Assembly: GCA_025356475.1 (NCBI GenBank)
Contig: JANXSX010000117.1
Span: 1 to 63,488 of the forward strand
Direction: 5' to 3'
Length of the DNA stretch: 63,488 nucleotides
Origin: Isosphaeraceae bacterium
GTDB lineage: Bacteria > Planctomycetota > Planctomycetia > Isosphaerales > Isosphaeraceae
Position 1 is the first letter of the stretch, and each line of letters opens with the position of its first letter. Below the pieces are notes generated by a model. That model had not been told where the DNA came from. It searched no databases and was given only the letters and a program-made list of their open reading frames with translations. Made by a program: the position numbers and the translations under genes. This document shows positions 1 to 8,411 of this stretch, piece after piece.

Positions 1-360
1 GTAATACCGGATTCTTGAGATTCAAGGCAATCCTTGGAGGAACAACGAGGACATCACTAATATCCGGCGTAAACCGGACAAGCTAGGCGGTCATGAAGCT
101 TGGTGACAATCGAACCCCATCTGCAAAAGTTTGATGGCCGTCTTGTCGCCCCGGAGTGATAAGACAAAATGAACGCGTTGCTGAGCATAGGTTGATCGGC
201 TCCAGGAGTCGGCGAAGGGGGTCATTCTGAGCACTTGCTAGTGTTCGAGATTAACGCGAAGAGTATGGATCGAATCGGCGTCACATGCTATAGTCGACGT
301 ATTGCTTATCACCTGAGAATCGCAATCTGGATTGACCCCAAGGAACAGAAACGAAGCTGG
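1..360. other. Left-edge stretch without a recognisable gene
   Basis: I see no convincing reading frame, RNA gene or repeat here. An open frame from a TTG at 235 runs into the RusA-like gene, but the conserved family sequence begins only at the ATG at 361, so the 235-360 extension is probably not translated. This stretch likely holds the promoter of the downstream pair. Confidence 0.4.
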
Positions 361-762
361 ATGCCAAACTTCGAGTTCCTTATCCTGAGGCGTCCAGTTT
401 CACTTCAGGCTAAGAATCGTGCGAATCTTCAGGCTTGGAAATCCTTCGTACGGCAGGAAGCGAAAAAAACGTGGAATGACCAAATACTTCAGGAAGGCGA
501 CTTGCAACTCACCCTGGTCTACCTTTGTGACGAATCGCCTCCAGATACCGACAATATCGTCAAGCCGATTCAAGATGCTTTAGTGGGGTTGGTGTTCGAG
601 GACGACTCGCTGATCGCGGACGTGGAAAGTCACCGCCGATTCCTTGACGACACTTTCGACCTGACGCGACTCCCTCCGCTCGTTCTGGCCGGAATCGCCA
701 CTCAGCGGGAGTGCGTTTACGTGAAGGTCAGTCGCTCGCGACCCTTGGGTGAATATCTATGA
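361..762 (+). CDS. RusA-family Holliday junction resolvase-like endonuclease
   Basis: A 133-residue protein matching the RusA endodeoxyribonuclease family, which resolves Holliday junctions as a dimer using metal-binding aspartates. Seen: an N-terminal segment with the SLQAKN signature (residues 15-20), and the conserved block D-x-DNIVKP...DAL-x-G-x-VFEDDSLI, containing the acidic residues of the active site. Length fits the family (about 120-140 aa). I chose ATG 361 because the upstream extension from TTG 235 carries no family features. The stop overlaps the start of the next gene (ATGA at 759-762), so the two are translationally coupled. RusA proteins are usually phage-borne; here I see no phage genes, which suggests a domesticated or defence role (inference). 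Confidence 0.75.
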   Translation: MPNFEFLILRRPVSLQAKNRANLQAWKSFVRQEAKKTWNDQILQEGDLQLTLVYLCDESPPDTDNIVKPIQDALVGLVFEDDSLIADVESHRRFLDDTFDLTRLPPLVLAGIATQRECVYVKVSRSRPLGEYL

Positions 763-1442
763 CGAACCTCTCAAAGGCTGAAAAAGAACACAAAATCCAT
801 GCTGACGAACTCGCTGAGCAGTATCGGCGTGAAGGCTACAACGTGATTGTAGAACCCGGGCCGACTGACTTGCCGTTCGAACTTGGTCGCTATCGGCCGG
901 ATCTCCTTGTGCGAAAAGAACAGGGCGGATTTCTCGTCGAGGTGAAAACCAGAGCAGACCGTCTCTCGGTCGACCAACTGAGTTCGGTGGCCGATGAAGT
1001 GAAGAAGCACCCTGGATGGCGTTTTCTGTTGGTAACGGGTCAAGATGTCGCGTCTGAGGGGTTGCCTGGCAAGGAGGACGAGGCTGCTTCCTGGGACGAC
1101 ATTTCAAACCGAATTCATCATGCACAGCGGTTAGAGCAGACCGGCGATAATGAGGCAGCCTTTCTAATCCTCTGGATTGCTCTCGAACAACTTCTGCGCA
1201 TCCACGCGAGACAAGCGGCAATTCCCGTCGAACGCCTCTCGCCTTCAATCATGATTCGGCAGTTGTATTCGCTTGGCGAACTCTCCTTCCAACAGTTCGA
1301 CGTCGCGCTGGAGTGTCAACGCACGCGTAATCGTCTCGTTCATGGCTTCCCGGCTGGCGACCTGGTGTCATCCACTTATCAACTCGCCGCTTTGGTAAGT
1401 GAGCTTTTGGCAGAGTGGTCAGCTTCCAAGACTCCGGGCTGA
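759..1442 (+). CDS. PD-(D/E)XK (AHJR-like) nuclease domain fused to HEPN-like domain
   Basis: A 227-residue protein with two parts. Residues about 15-95 look like an archaeal-Holliday-junction-resolvase-like restriction-type fold: an N-terminal helix with E20, then RPD (D48) and VEVK (E61, K63), spaced as a PD-(D/E)XK active site. Residues about 115-225 are helical and end in RTRNRLVHG; R190-N191-x3-H195 is the canonical R-N-x3-H signature of HEPN RNase domains. Known: AHJR-like nucleases and HEPN domains recur in conflict and defence systems. It overlaps the RusA-like gene by 4 nt, so the products probably act together. Substrate (DNA, RNA or both) cannot be told from sequence. An alternative reading of the C-terminus is a non-catalytic HEPN/DUF4145-like helper. 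Confidence 0.6.
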   Translation: MTNLSKAEKEHKIHADELAEQYRREGYNVIVEPGPTDLPFELGRYRPDLLVRKEQGGFLVEVKTRADRLSVDQLSSVADEVKKHPGWRFLLVTGQDVASEGLPGKEDEAASWDDISNRIHHAQRLEQTGDNEAAFLILWIALEQLLRIHARQAAIPVERLSPSIMIRQLYSLGELSFQQFDVALECQRTRNRLVHGFPAGDLVSSTYQLAALVSELLAEWSASKTPG

Positions 1443-1637
1443 CTCATCAGACAAAAGGTTTTGAACTCCTTTGATTTCCAGTCATCTGTAGATATGATGA
1501 TTCTTTTGGTATGATCCCACTTGGGCCGGACCCTTTCCCCTTCCAAAAAGTGAAATCGAACCGTACTCTCATCCGACCTCTGGCCTACCCCCTAAAACCT
1601 GGTAAGCTACCTGAGCGACCTGGGGGAGTTCCGACCG

Positions 1638-2099
1638 ATGCGATATTGGCTGTTCAAGTCTGAACCAGAATGCTTTTCGTTCCAGGACCTCATGGCAGCT
1701 CCCAAGCGAACCACGGGTTGGGATGGCGTGCGCAACTACCAGGCGCGGAACTTTCTCCGTGATGACATCAAACGCGGCGATAAGGTGCTGTTCTACCACT
1801 CGAACGCTGCGCCACCGGGCATTGCCGGCATCGCGGAAGTCGTCGAGGAATCTCACCCCGACTCGACGGCGTTTGACTCTGCGGATCATCATTTCGACCC
1901 CAAGAGTGATCCCAAGAATCCGACTTGGGTGCAGGTCACGATCACGGGTGTGCGGGCGATCGACCCTCCTCTCGGCCTCCCGAGCTTGCGTGCTGTCGCC
2001 GAACTGAGCGGCATGGAACTGCTTCGCAAGGGGAGCAGGCTCTCCATCCAACCCGTCACCGACCTGGAATGGGCGGTGATCGAGCGACTTATCCTCTGA
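1638..2099 (+). CDS. EVE domain-containing protein
   Basis: A 153-residue single-domain protein of the EVE (PUA-like) family. It opens with the typical YWLFKSEP motif (residues 3-10), followed by TGWDGVRNYQARN and a GDKVLFYHS stretch, all diagnostic of EVE proteins. Known: EVE domains bind modified bases in DNA or RNA, and some are readers in modification-dependent restriction. Stand-alone proteins of this length are widespread in bacteria and are usually of unknown role. A GGGGGAG ribosome-binding site precedes the ATG. It lies about 195 bp after the AHJR/HEPN gene and 23 bp before the VOC gene, and may be co-transcribed with the latter. Confidence 0.88.
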   Translation: MRYWLFKSEPECFSFQDLMAAPKRTTGWDGVRNYQARNFLRDDIKRGDKVLFYHSNAAPPGIAGIAEVVEESHPDSTAFDSADHHFDPKSDPKNPTWVQVTITGVRAIDPPLGLPSLRAVAELSGMELLRKGSRLSIQPVTDLEWAVIERLIL

Positions 2100-2122
2100 T
2101 CGAACCCTCCAAGGACTCAACG

Positions 2123-2506
2123 ATGGCCAAGATCGAACACTTCGCACTCTTCGCGGTCGATGCCGGTAAGCTGAAAGACTTTTATGTCGAAGTGATGGGG
2201 CTCAAGGTCGTTCAAGACAATGGCGCAGCGACCCCTCCTGGCTACTTCCTCGCGGACGATTCCGGGATGGCCCTGGAGATTATCGGTCGGCCCCCGGGAG
2301 AGTCCACCCCAAAGACCCGATACGTCTGTCACGTGGCATTTACGGTCGAAGACGTCCATGAATCGAGGAGTCTCCTGGAATCCCAGGGGCTTCAGTTCGA
2401 GACCGAGACGATTGTCGATAAGCCCGAGATGAAAACGATGTTCACCTATGATCCTGAAGGGAACAGACTTCAAATCGTTTGGAGAGCCAAGCCGTTGACC
2501 GCGTGA
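2123..2506 (+). CDS. VOC (glyoxalase/bleomycin resistance) superfamily protein
   Basis: A 127-residue protein with the two beta-alpha-beta-beta-beta modules of the vicinal-oxygen-chelate fold. It starts with KIEHFALFAVD and ends with FTYDPEGNRLQIV, the usual first-strand and last-strand signatures (the DPEGN motif is typical). Metal ligands probably include the early His and the late Glu, but substrate cannot be assigned. ATG 2123 was chosen because the fold begins immediately after it; the longer open frame upstream overlaps the EVE gene and has no family features. The gap to the EVE gene is 23 bp. Confidence 0.82.
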   Translation: MAKIEHFALFAVDAGKLKDFYVEVMGLKVVQDNGAATPPGYFLADDSGMALEIIGRPPGESTPKTRYVCHVAFTVEDVHESRSLLESQGLQFETETIVDKPEMKTMFTYDPEGNRLQIVWRAKPLTA

Positions 2507-2520
2507 AATCTGAACATTCA

Positions 2521-2545
2521 GATCGAGACCGACTTGGTCTCGATC
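2521..2545. terminator. Perfect 10-bp hairpin between convergent genes
   Basis: GATCGAGACC (2521-2530) and GGTCTCGATC (2536-2545) are perfect inverted arms around a 5-nt loop, followed on the plus strand by ATTTCTC. It sits in the 44 bp between the stops of the VOC gene (+) and recQ (-), as expected for a bidirectional terminator. The T-run is weak. Confidence 0.65.
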
Positions 2546-2550
2546 ATTTC

Positions 2551-4959
2551 TCATGCCTGGGCTTCTTGAATCGCAACCAAGATCTGAGCCCCAAACTGTT
2601 CCAGTTTCGCAGGACCGATCCCCTTGATGGCAGCGAGTTCCGCTGGGGTCTTCGGTCTTGATGTGACCAGCGCTTCAAGTGTCGCATCGGTCAGGAAGTG
2701 GTACCCAGGTCGATTGGTTTCGCGAGCCCAGTTGGTCCGCATCTCTCGGAGCTGGTCGCGGAGGGTTCCGGTTCGATCCTCATGGCCAGCATTCCCGTTC
2801 GGTCGGGGTCCGATGGCCGCAGTTGGCGGACTACTCTTGGGCCGGTTGACTAGCCCACCGAATCGGACCTTAGAACCTAACTCCGTGGAAACGTCGAGGC
2901 GGAGTGACTCCGCCGGAGTTTTCATCCATTCTCGACCGGAAGCGGTCAGATTCAGGATCGGTCGGAACCGCTCGACCTCTTGGGCTTCGACCAGACCTGC
3001 CCCGACGAGGGCATCGAGTACCTGAACAACGTCCGGTTGGGTGAAGGAAGCGAGAATTCCAAAAGTACTCAGCTTGGTCAGCCCGAAACGTTCGAGCTTC
3101 TCGGAGGCCGATCCCGTGAGCATCTGCGAGATCACGTTCTTGCCGTACTTGCCCTTGGCTCGCGCGACCCCGGAAAGCGCCTTCTGGATGACCTCGCGAC
3201 CCTCGGGAGTATCGATCACCGCATAGGCGAAAGGGGCGGCACCCCCTTTGACAGTCCCGCAGTTATCGCACCGGCCGCAGATCGCCTTCAAAAGATCACC
3301 GAAGTAGTTGAGAATATAGGTGCGTCGGCATGTTTTTGCCTGCGCGTATCTCAACATTCGATCAAGCTTGTCGTACCCGTTGGTCTTCCGCTCGTCGAGT
3401 CCCTTGAAGTCGATCTCCAGGTCCCGGAACCGCTTCTGCCGGTCGAGAACACGCGTGGCGTTGCCTCGGAATGGGGGCACGTAATCGACGGGAAGCTCAG
3501 CCATGATCAGCTTGAGCGCTCGGTTGAGTGCTTGACGTTCCAGCCCCAAGGCGGCGGCGAATTCATCAGGACGAAAGTAAACATGCTCACCAAAGCGATT
3601 GTTGACCAAACCTTCGAGCCCGATCATCACTAACCGCTGAGTGTGGGCGGTTGGTCCCAGGCGAGTGACCAATCTTGGCTGATCGGGTTCGGCGTTGATC
3701 CGGACGATTGCCATGTTTTCACGAGGGCTGAATCGCTCGACACCACCACCCGACTCAAGAATCTTGAGCACGGTTCCGACCGCCTGATCCTTCAAATCGA
3801 CATTCGCCTTTTCGGCAATTTCATTATGCGTCAGCTCGATCGGGTCAGCGTCGATGGTCCGCAAGCAGTCGTAGACGCGACTGATCACATCTTTGGCGGG
3901 ATATTCATTCTCGATGAACATCTCTTGAAGGAACTTGTCTGAATACGAGTAGAGCAGAACGCAGCTTGCAGGGTGTCCGTCGCGACCTGCTCGGCCTGCC
4001 TCCTGGTAATAGGCTTCCAGCGTTCCCGGCATGTTGAAATGGATCACCGAGCGGACATCGGCCTTGTCGACCCCCATGCCGAAGGCGTTCGTCGCCACGA
4101 CAACGTCGGCTCTCCCCGACATGAATGCCTCCTGCGCAGCGCTTCGATCGTCGCGAGGCAGGCCGGCATGATAGACGACCACTGGCCGATGAAGGTCATT
4201 CTTGACGAACATGGCAACTTCTTCGCAACGCTTCCGGCTCGAAGCATAGACGATCGCCGAGCCCATGTTCGCTTCGAGCACATCGGCAAGTGCGGCGAGC
4301 TTGTCGAGATCCTTGTTGGCCTCGATCACTCGGTACGAAAGGTTAGGGCGGTCGAAGCCGGTGACGAACTGAGCGTGATCCCGCAGGTCCAGTTGGTCGG
4401 CGATATCTTTGCGAACGAGATCGGTCGCGGTTGCGGTCAAGGCGATGCAGGGGGGCATGCCGAGCGCTCGGCGGACCTGGCCAATCCGCGAGTAATCGGG
4501 CCGGAAGTCGTGGCCCCACTCGCTGATGCAGTGGGCCTCATCGATCGCCAACAAGGCAGGCTTGACCCGCTTCATTGCCGCGATGAACTTGCCCGACTGG
4601 AACCGCTCTGGGGCGACATAGGCCAAGTCGTAATGGCCGAGCTCGATCTCGGCGAGACGGGTGTTCTGCTCGTTCAGGTCAAGGGTGCTATTGATCAAGG
4701 TCGCCCTGATCCCGCGCGCCTGAAGTGCATCGACCTGGTCCTTCATCAGTGCAATCAGCGGGCTGATCACCAACGTCAAGCCGGGTAAGAGCAGAGCCGG
4801 AAGTTGATAACAGAGGCTTTTGCCTCCGCCGGTGGGCATCACGCAGAGAACATCGCGACCGCCAAGAACCTGCTCGATCACCTCGCGTTGACCGGGCCGA
4901 AATCGCTCCAGGGCGAATCGCGCATGGAGGGTCTCTTCCAGGTTCTCAACAGCGTCCAT
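2551..4959 (-). CDS. recQ: ATP-dependent DNA helicase RecQ
   Basis: An 802-residue 3'-5' superfamily 2 helicase. Order of parts: FRPGQREVIEQ motif 0 and Walker A MPTGGGKSLCYQLP near residues 20-50; DEAH box in AIDEAHCISEWGHDFRPDY; helicase C-terminal core with VATNAFGMGVDK and GRAGRDG; a zinc-binding RecQ domain with a Cys and C-x2-C-x2-C cluster near residue 560; a winged-helix region; and an HRDC domain at about 735-802. It is longer than E. coli RecQ (about 610 aa), mainly in the linker before HRDC. Role: resolution of recombination intermediates and stalled forks. It is transcribed towards the EVE/VOC genes. Confident assignment. Confidence 0.96.
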   Translation of the reverse strand: MDAVENLEETLHARFALERFRPGQREVIEQVLGGRDVLCVMPTGGGKSLCYQLPALLLPGLTLVISPLIALMKDQVDALQARGIRATLINSTLDLNEQNTRLAEIELGHYDLAYVAPERFQSGKFIAAMKRVKPALLAIDEAHCISEWGHDFRPDYSRIGQVRRALGMPPCIALTATATDLVRKDIADQLDLRDHAQFVTGFDRPNLSYRVIEANKDLDKLAALADVLEANMGSAIVYASSRKRCEEVAMFVKNDLHRPVVVYHAGLPRDDRSAAQEAFMSGRADVVVATNAFGMGVDKADVRSVIHFNMPGTLEAYYQEAGRAGRDGHPASCVLLYSYSDKFLQEMFIENEYPAKDVISRVYDCLRTIDADPIELTHNEIAEKANVDLKDQAVGTVLKILESGGGVERFSPRENMAIVRINAEPDQPRLVTRLGPTAHTQRLVMIGLEGLVNNRFGEHVYFRPDEFAAALGLERQALNRALKLIMAELPVDYVPPFRGNATRVLDRQKRFRDLEIDFKGLDERKTNGYDKLDRMLRYAQAKTCRRTYILNYFGDLLKAICGRCDNCGTVKGGAAPFAYAVIDTPEGREVIQKALSGVARAKGKYGKNVISQMLTGSASEKLERFGLTKLSTFGILASFTQPDVVQVLDALVGAGLVEAQEVERFRPILNLTASGREWMKTPAESLRLDVSTELGSKVRFGGLVNRPKSSPPTAAIGPRPNGNAGHEDRTGTLRDQLREMRTNWARETNRPGYHFLTDATLEALVTSRPKTPAELAAIKGIGPAKLEQFGAQILVAIQEAQA

Positions 4960-5125
4960 CAGCGCGGTCCCTTCAACTCGTTTCCGAACTCTCCTCCATA
5001 ATACGGTATGTTGCCCAAGTTTACGTAGGGCTACTTTCGATCGAGCCCAAGGTCAGCCTATACTCGGCTGCCCAATCCTCCTAGCAGTCGCGATCAACCT
5101 GTCGCAGGTCGCGTTTCTCGCACGG

Positions 5126-6106
5126 TCAATCGAGACTCACAGGCTCTGAGCCCGAGCGCGTTGCCAATCCTTTGAGAATCTCTTTCGCGGTCGTGGCTTT
5201 CAAGAACCGAACCGAACCATCGGCGAGTGCGATATTGGCTCCTCCTGGATGGAACGCGAAGATCCCCGAGCTATTGGTCATATTCACGGATGGATCGGCT
5301 CGAAAAACAGTCCATAATATGTGAGTACTCACCGCCCAGGCGGCCTGGTGTGGCTCAGTGGTCTCCGAATCATAGGGAGTGACCAACTTCCCCTTAAGAT
5401 AGAGGTCGGGACGTCCTGCCCGTTCTCCCACCAAGAGCGTGTTGGACAGCCCGTCGGAAATGTCCGATAGGCGAGCTTTCCGGTAGCTGACGGAAGTACC
5501 TTTCGAAGTATCGTAAGTTGGCTCTCCCCAAGCCCCGAACTGGTAAATGTCCAGGAACAGACTGGGCCTGGTTTGGGGGGCGACCTGGACACCACACACG
5601 GCCTCATAGTCGTTCCTAGCCGCTGTCCCGCCCTTTGCAACTGGGAAAGCACCATCGTTCCACACGGCGATGTCGGGTACGACCTGATGCGGGTTACTCG
5701 ACGACGGACAGACGAATGTCGAGACGCTTACGTTGATCGCAGTCTGGTTTGAGGCAAAAGTCGCGGGAACGTTCATGTTGATCTGTGCAAAAAGCGACGT
5801 TTGTTCAAGGTTCGGGAGAATCGCCGTCCGCCAGGAATGAAAATGGAATTCATCCAGTGCGGACCGGGGTTGAGGCAAAAATCCACCGTTAAACAGCGAG
5901 GGGAAAGCCTGATGCTGACTCGCGTGCGATTGGAGGGCCAGACTGATCTGGCGAAGGTTGTTTTGACAGGTCGCCCGCCGAGAGGATTCGCGGACGGATT
6001 GGACCGCAGGTAGCAAGAGAGCCAAGACCAGACCGATGATGGTGATGACCACGAGAAGTTCGATCAACGTCAGCCCAGTTCGATCGTGAGATGTCGGCAG
6101 TTTCAT
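5126..6106 (-). CDS. DUF1559 domain-containing prepilin-like protein
   Basis: A 326-residue protein with a class III prepilin leader: a short basic N-terminus, then GLTLIELLVVITIIG (residues 11-25) and a hydrophobic helix ending in ALLLPAVQSVRESSRR. The C-terminus carries FHPGG-x4-ALADGSVRF, the H-x9-DG signature of this planctomycete family. Known: DUF1559 proteins are expanded to tens or hundreds of copies in planctomycetes and have pseudopilin-like N-termini; their function is unknown. It is monocistronic, and a 12-bp palindrome (6146-6157) lies 40 bp upstream. The large domain is likely displayed outside the cytoplasmic membrane. Confidence 0.9.
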   Translation of the reverse strand: MKLPTSHDRTGLTLIELLVVITIIGLVLALLLPAVQSVRESSRRATCQNNLRQISLALQSHASQHQAFPSLFNGGFLPQPRSALDEFHFHSWRTAILPNLEQTSLFAQINMNVPATFASNQTAINVSVSTFVCPSSSNPHQVVPDIAVWNDGAFPVAKGGTAARNDYEAVCGVQVAPQTRPSLFLDIYQFGAWGEPTYDTSKGTSVSYRKARLSDISDGLSNTLLVGERAGRPDLYLKGKLVTPYDSETTEPHQAAWAVSTHILWTVFRADPSVNMTNSSGIFAFHPGGANIALADGSVRFLKATTAKEILKGLATRSGSEPVSLD

Positions 6107-6145
6107 CGGTTCGGCCTCCAGTCTACGAGTTCAGTGGACCACTTC

Positions 6146-6157
6146 TGACAATTGTCA
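6146..6157. promoter_or_regulatory. 12-bp perfect palindrome upstream of a DUF1559 gene
   Basis: TGACAATTGTCA, self-complementary, ends 40 bp before the DUF1559 start codon. Its position and symmetry fit a dimeric repressor or activator site. I know no named regulator for it; chance occurrence is possible. Confidence 0.25.
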
Positions 6158-6370
6158 TAGAAAGGGTTCTCCTTTGTCAAGGCGGACCTCGGTTTCCTGC
6201 CAGCCCACCGCTCGGGTCGATTCTCGGACGCCGGAACATCAGGCTTCGCAATGACGATCTCGATCGCACGGCAGTGGTCGATCTCGATTCGCAAAACTTT
6301 TTCGAGCAAAGTCACGATCTTATCCAGTTGCGATGTGCCTTAATCTCAATCTTGCACCTGGACTTGGAAC

Positions 6371-7327
6371 ATGACTCAGCCGCATTTGTCTGACCTGACC
6401 CCACCAATCACCGACCCGTCGATTTCTCAAGAGCAGGCCCTCGCCCAGCGCACTCTGCTCTGGACCGCCGCTCTGAATCCCACCGATGCCTTCCAAACCT
6501 GGCTGGTCCAAGAACTCTGCGAGTCGACGCTCGATACCGAAACGCTCCGAACCAAGCTGAATGTCACTCGCAACCGGCTTGCGAACGAGCTGGCGGTCGA
6601 CTGGGACGATCAGCGAATGATCGCGATCGAACGGCTGGTGGCTGATCTCGACGATAATCCCGCCCTCGTCGTCCGGCAGCTCAGAATGACGCCACACGGT
6701 TGCGATTGGATGATCGATCGCTGGCAGCGCCTGGCGGGAATCTACGACCGCAAGTTCACCTTCCATACCTCCGAGCAGATCCTGGCTCTGAACCTGCTGG
6801 GAACCCCGACCGAACTTCGGGGTTACTCCAGCGAGCTGAACTCAAAAACAAAAGTGAAGGATCTCATTGAGGCTCAACTTGCGGCCCTTGCGGATCGTAG
6901 GGCCTCCCGGGTCGCCTTCGACGCTGCTCAACGTCAAATTGCGGTCTCAGGACAAGGCCTGGCATTGGAAGAGACTGATGAGATGGTCCAGATCCGCAAG
7001 GAGCTCGCAACCTCCGAAAAACGGACCCGCTGGGCTTGGGCCCGACTCGCCGAGTCCCGTCGTGCCTCCAAATCGACCGCCAAGAACGAGGTCGAGGCGG
7101 AAACGACTCCCGAAGCGAAGCCGATCAAGACTTTTTCCGCTCTAGTCTCGCCCGTCGAGGTCGGCCCCGCGTTGACCGATGCTATGCCGTCGGAACCAGA
7201 GTTGAAGGCTGAGCCCCAGCATCCCGATACGATTCCCACCTCGGACCCAAACCACTCGCAGTCCATCAATTCGGTCATGGCGAGCGATGCCGAATGGACC
7301 AGACTGTCTGCTCATTGCACGACGTGA
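6371..7327 (+). CDS. Uncharacterised planctomycete-type protein
   Basis: A 318-residue soluble protein with no signal peptide or membrane segment. Residues about 20-215 are mostly helical and rich in Trp, Arg and Leu, with a TPHGCDWMIDRWQRL segment (about 116-130); residues 215-318 are a low-complexity, Pro/Glu/Thr-rich tail. The layout recalls hypothetical proteins common in Isosphaeraceae and Gemmataceae with a short GC-W-x2-x-RW motif, but this is from memory and no function is known. Codon use looks like the neighbours. ATG 6371 is the first in-frame start; the gene stands alone between a divergent DUF1559 gene and hisA. Confidence 0.65.
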   Translation: MTQPHLSDLTPPITDPSISQEQALAQRTLLWTAALNPTDAFQTWLVQELCESTLDTETLRTKLNVTRNRLANELAVDWDDQRMIAIERLVADLDDNPALVVRQLRMTPHGCDWMIDRWQRLAGIYDRKFTFHTSEQILALNLLGTPTELRGYSSELNSKTKVKDLIEAQLAALADRRASRVAFDAAQRQIAVSGQGLALEETDEMVQIRKELATSEKRTRWAWARLAESRRASKSTAKNEVEAETTPEAKPIKTFSALVSPVEVGPALTDAMPSEPELKAEPQHPDTIPTSDPNHSQSINSVMASDAEWTRLSAHCTT

Positions 7328-7567
7328 TCGCTGGAATTGAGGTCGCTCTTTGACAATTCGGAACGCAAGTTCGCTGGGTCGAGACGCTCAATGTCTCGTT
7401 CAACGTCCGGGGTGCGCGCAGTTTGCACCCGGAAGAAAATGTCCGTCGCTTTCTCCCGAGCGAGAAGGATTGAGATAGGCCTTGGCAATTTGGCAATTCG
7501 ATCCTCTTGCACCTCACCACAGGCGCGGCTAGAGTACCTCTGGGTTCGTGAAGGTTCGGTGAGGCAC

Positions 7568-8290
7568 ATGCAAATACTTCCAGCCATCGACCTTCGAGGC
7601 GGTTACTGCGTCCGGCTCAGGCAGGGCGACTATGGGCAAGAGACGATCTTTGGCGACGACCCTGCGGCCATGGCTGTCAAGTGGGAGTCCGAGGGAGCTT
7701 CACGGCTCCACCTTGTCGATCTCGACGGGGCCAAGGCTGGTCGACCTGTCAATGTTGCGGCTGTTCGGGCCATTCTGGGCGCGATCGGTATCCCCTGCCA
7801 ACTCGGCGGCGGGGTGCGTGATGAAGCGACGATTGCAGCCTGGCTTGAGGCGGGGGTCGAACGGGTCATTGTGGGGACCCAGGCGCTGAAAGATCCTGCC
7901 TGGTTCCGAGCAATGATCGAAAAGTATCCCAGGCAGTTGCTCCTGGGGGTCGATGCTCGCGAAGGGCGGGTGGCGACCGAGGGTTGGCTGGAAACTTCAA
8001 GTGTCGATGCGGCTGATTTGGCCGAACAGTTCGACGACTTGCCCCTGGCGGGCGTGGTCTATACCGATATCGCACGTGACGGCACTCTCGACGGGCCGAA
8101 CCTGGCCGCCACCGAGGCACTAGCCGTTCGTTTGAAGACCCCGGTGATCGCATCTGGGGGCGTAGGCTCACTTCTCGACCTGACGCGACTGGCGGCCTTG
8201 CCGATCGAGGCTTGCATCGTCGGACGCGCCCTCTACGACGGACGGTTCCAGCTCAGCGAAGCGCGGAACCTGGCCGGCGACCGGTCTTAG
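7568..8290 (+). CDS. hisA: Phosphoribosylformimino-5-aminoimidazole carboxamide ribotide isomerase
   Basis: A 240-residue TIM barrel that catalyses the Amadori isomerisation in histidine biosynthesis (ProFAR to PRFAR). Seen: ILPAIDLRGGYCVRL at the N-terminus (catalytic Asp in AIDL), LHLVDLDGAK, the phosphate-binding QLGGGVRDE, the second half with YTDIARDGTLDGPN (catalytic Asp), and IASGGVGS. Length is standard. ATG 7568 was chosen because the first beta strand follows directly; the open frame upstream to 7337 has no family features. The other his genes in the window (hisZ, hisG) are 40 kb away, so the pathway is dispersed. Confidence 0.93.
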   Translation: MQILPAIDLRGGYCVRLRQGDYGQETIFGDDPAAMAVKWESEGASRLHLVDLDGAKAGRPVNVAAVRAILGAIGIPCQLGGGVRDEATIAAWLEAGVERVIVGTQALKDPAWFRAMIEKYPRQLLLGVDAREGRVATEGWLETSSVDAADLAEQFDDLPLAGVVYTDIARDGTLDGPNLAATEALAVRLKTPVIASGGVGSLLDLTRLAALPIEACIVGRALYDGRFQLSEARNLAGDRS

Positions 8291-8411
8291 CACACCCAAG
8301 GGCGGGCCTCGTCGTCCCGTTCGCTCATCTCCACGTTCGGGTGCGCCCCGGTCATTATGCCGACCCTGAGGCGGGATCTATGACCCGAACCCTAAGGGAG
8401 CGCGTGGCATC

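Noticed and set aside
757-1248. Minus-strand frame antisense to the AHJR-HEPN gene
   Set aside because: It mirrors the codon pattern of the plus-strand gene, and its product has no domain; it is a shadow.
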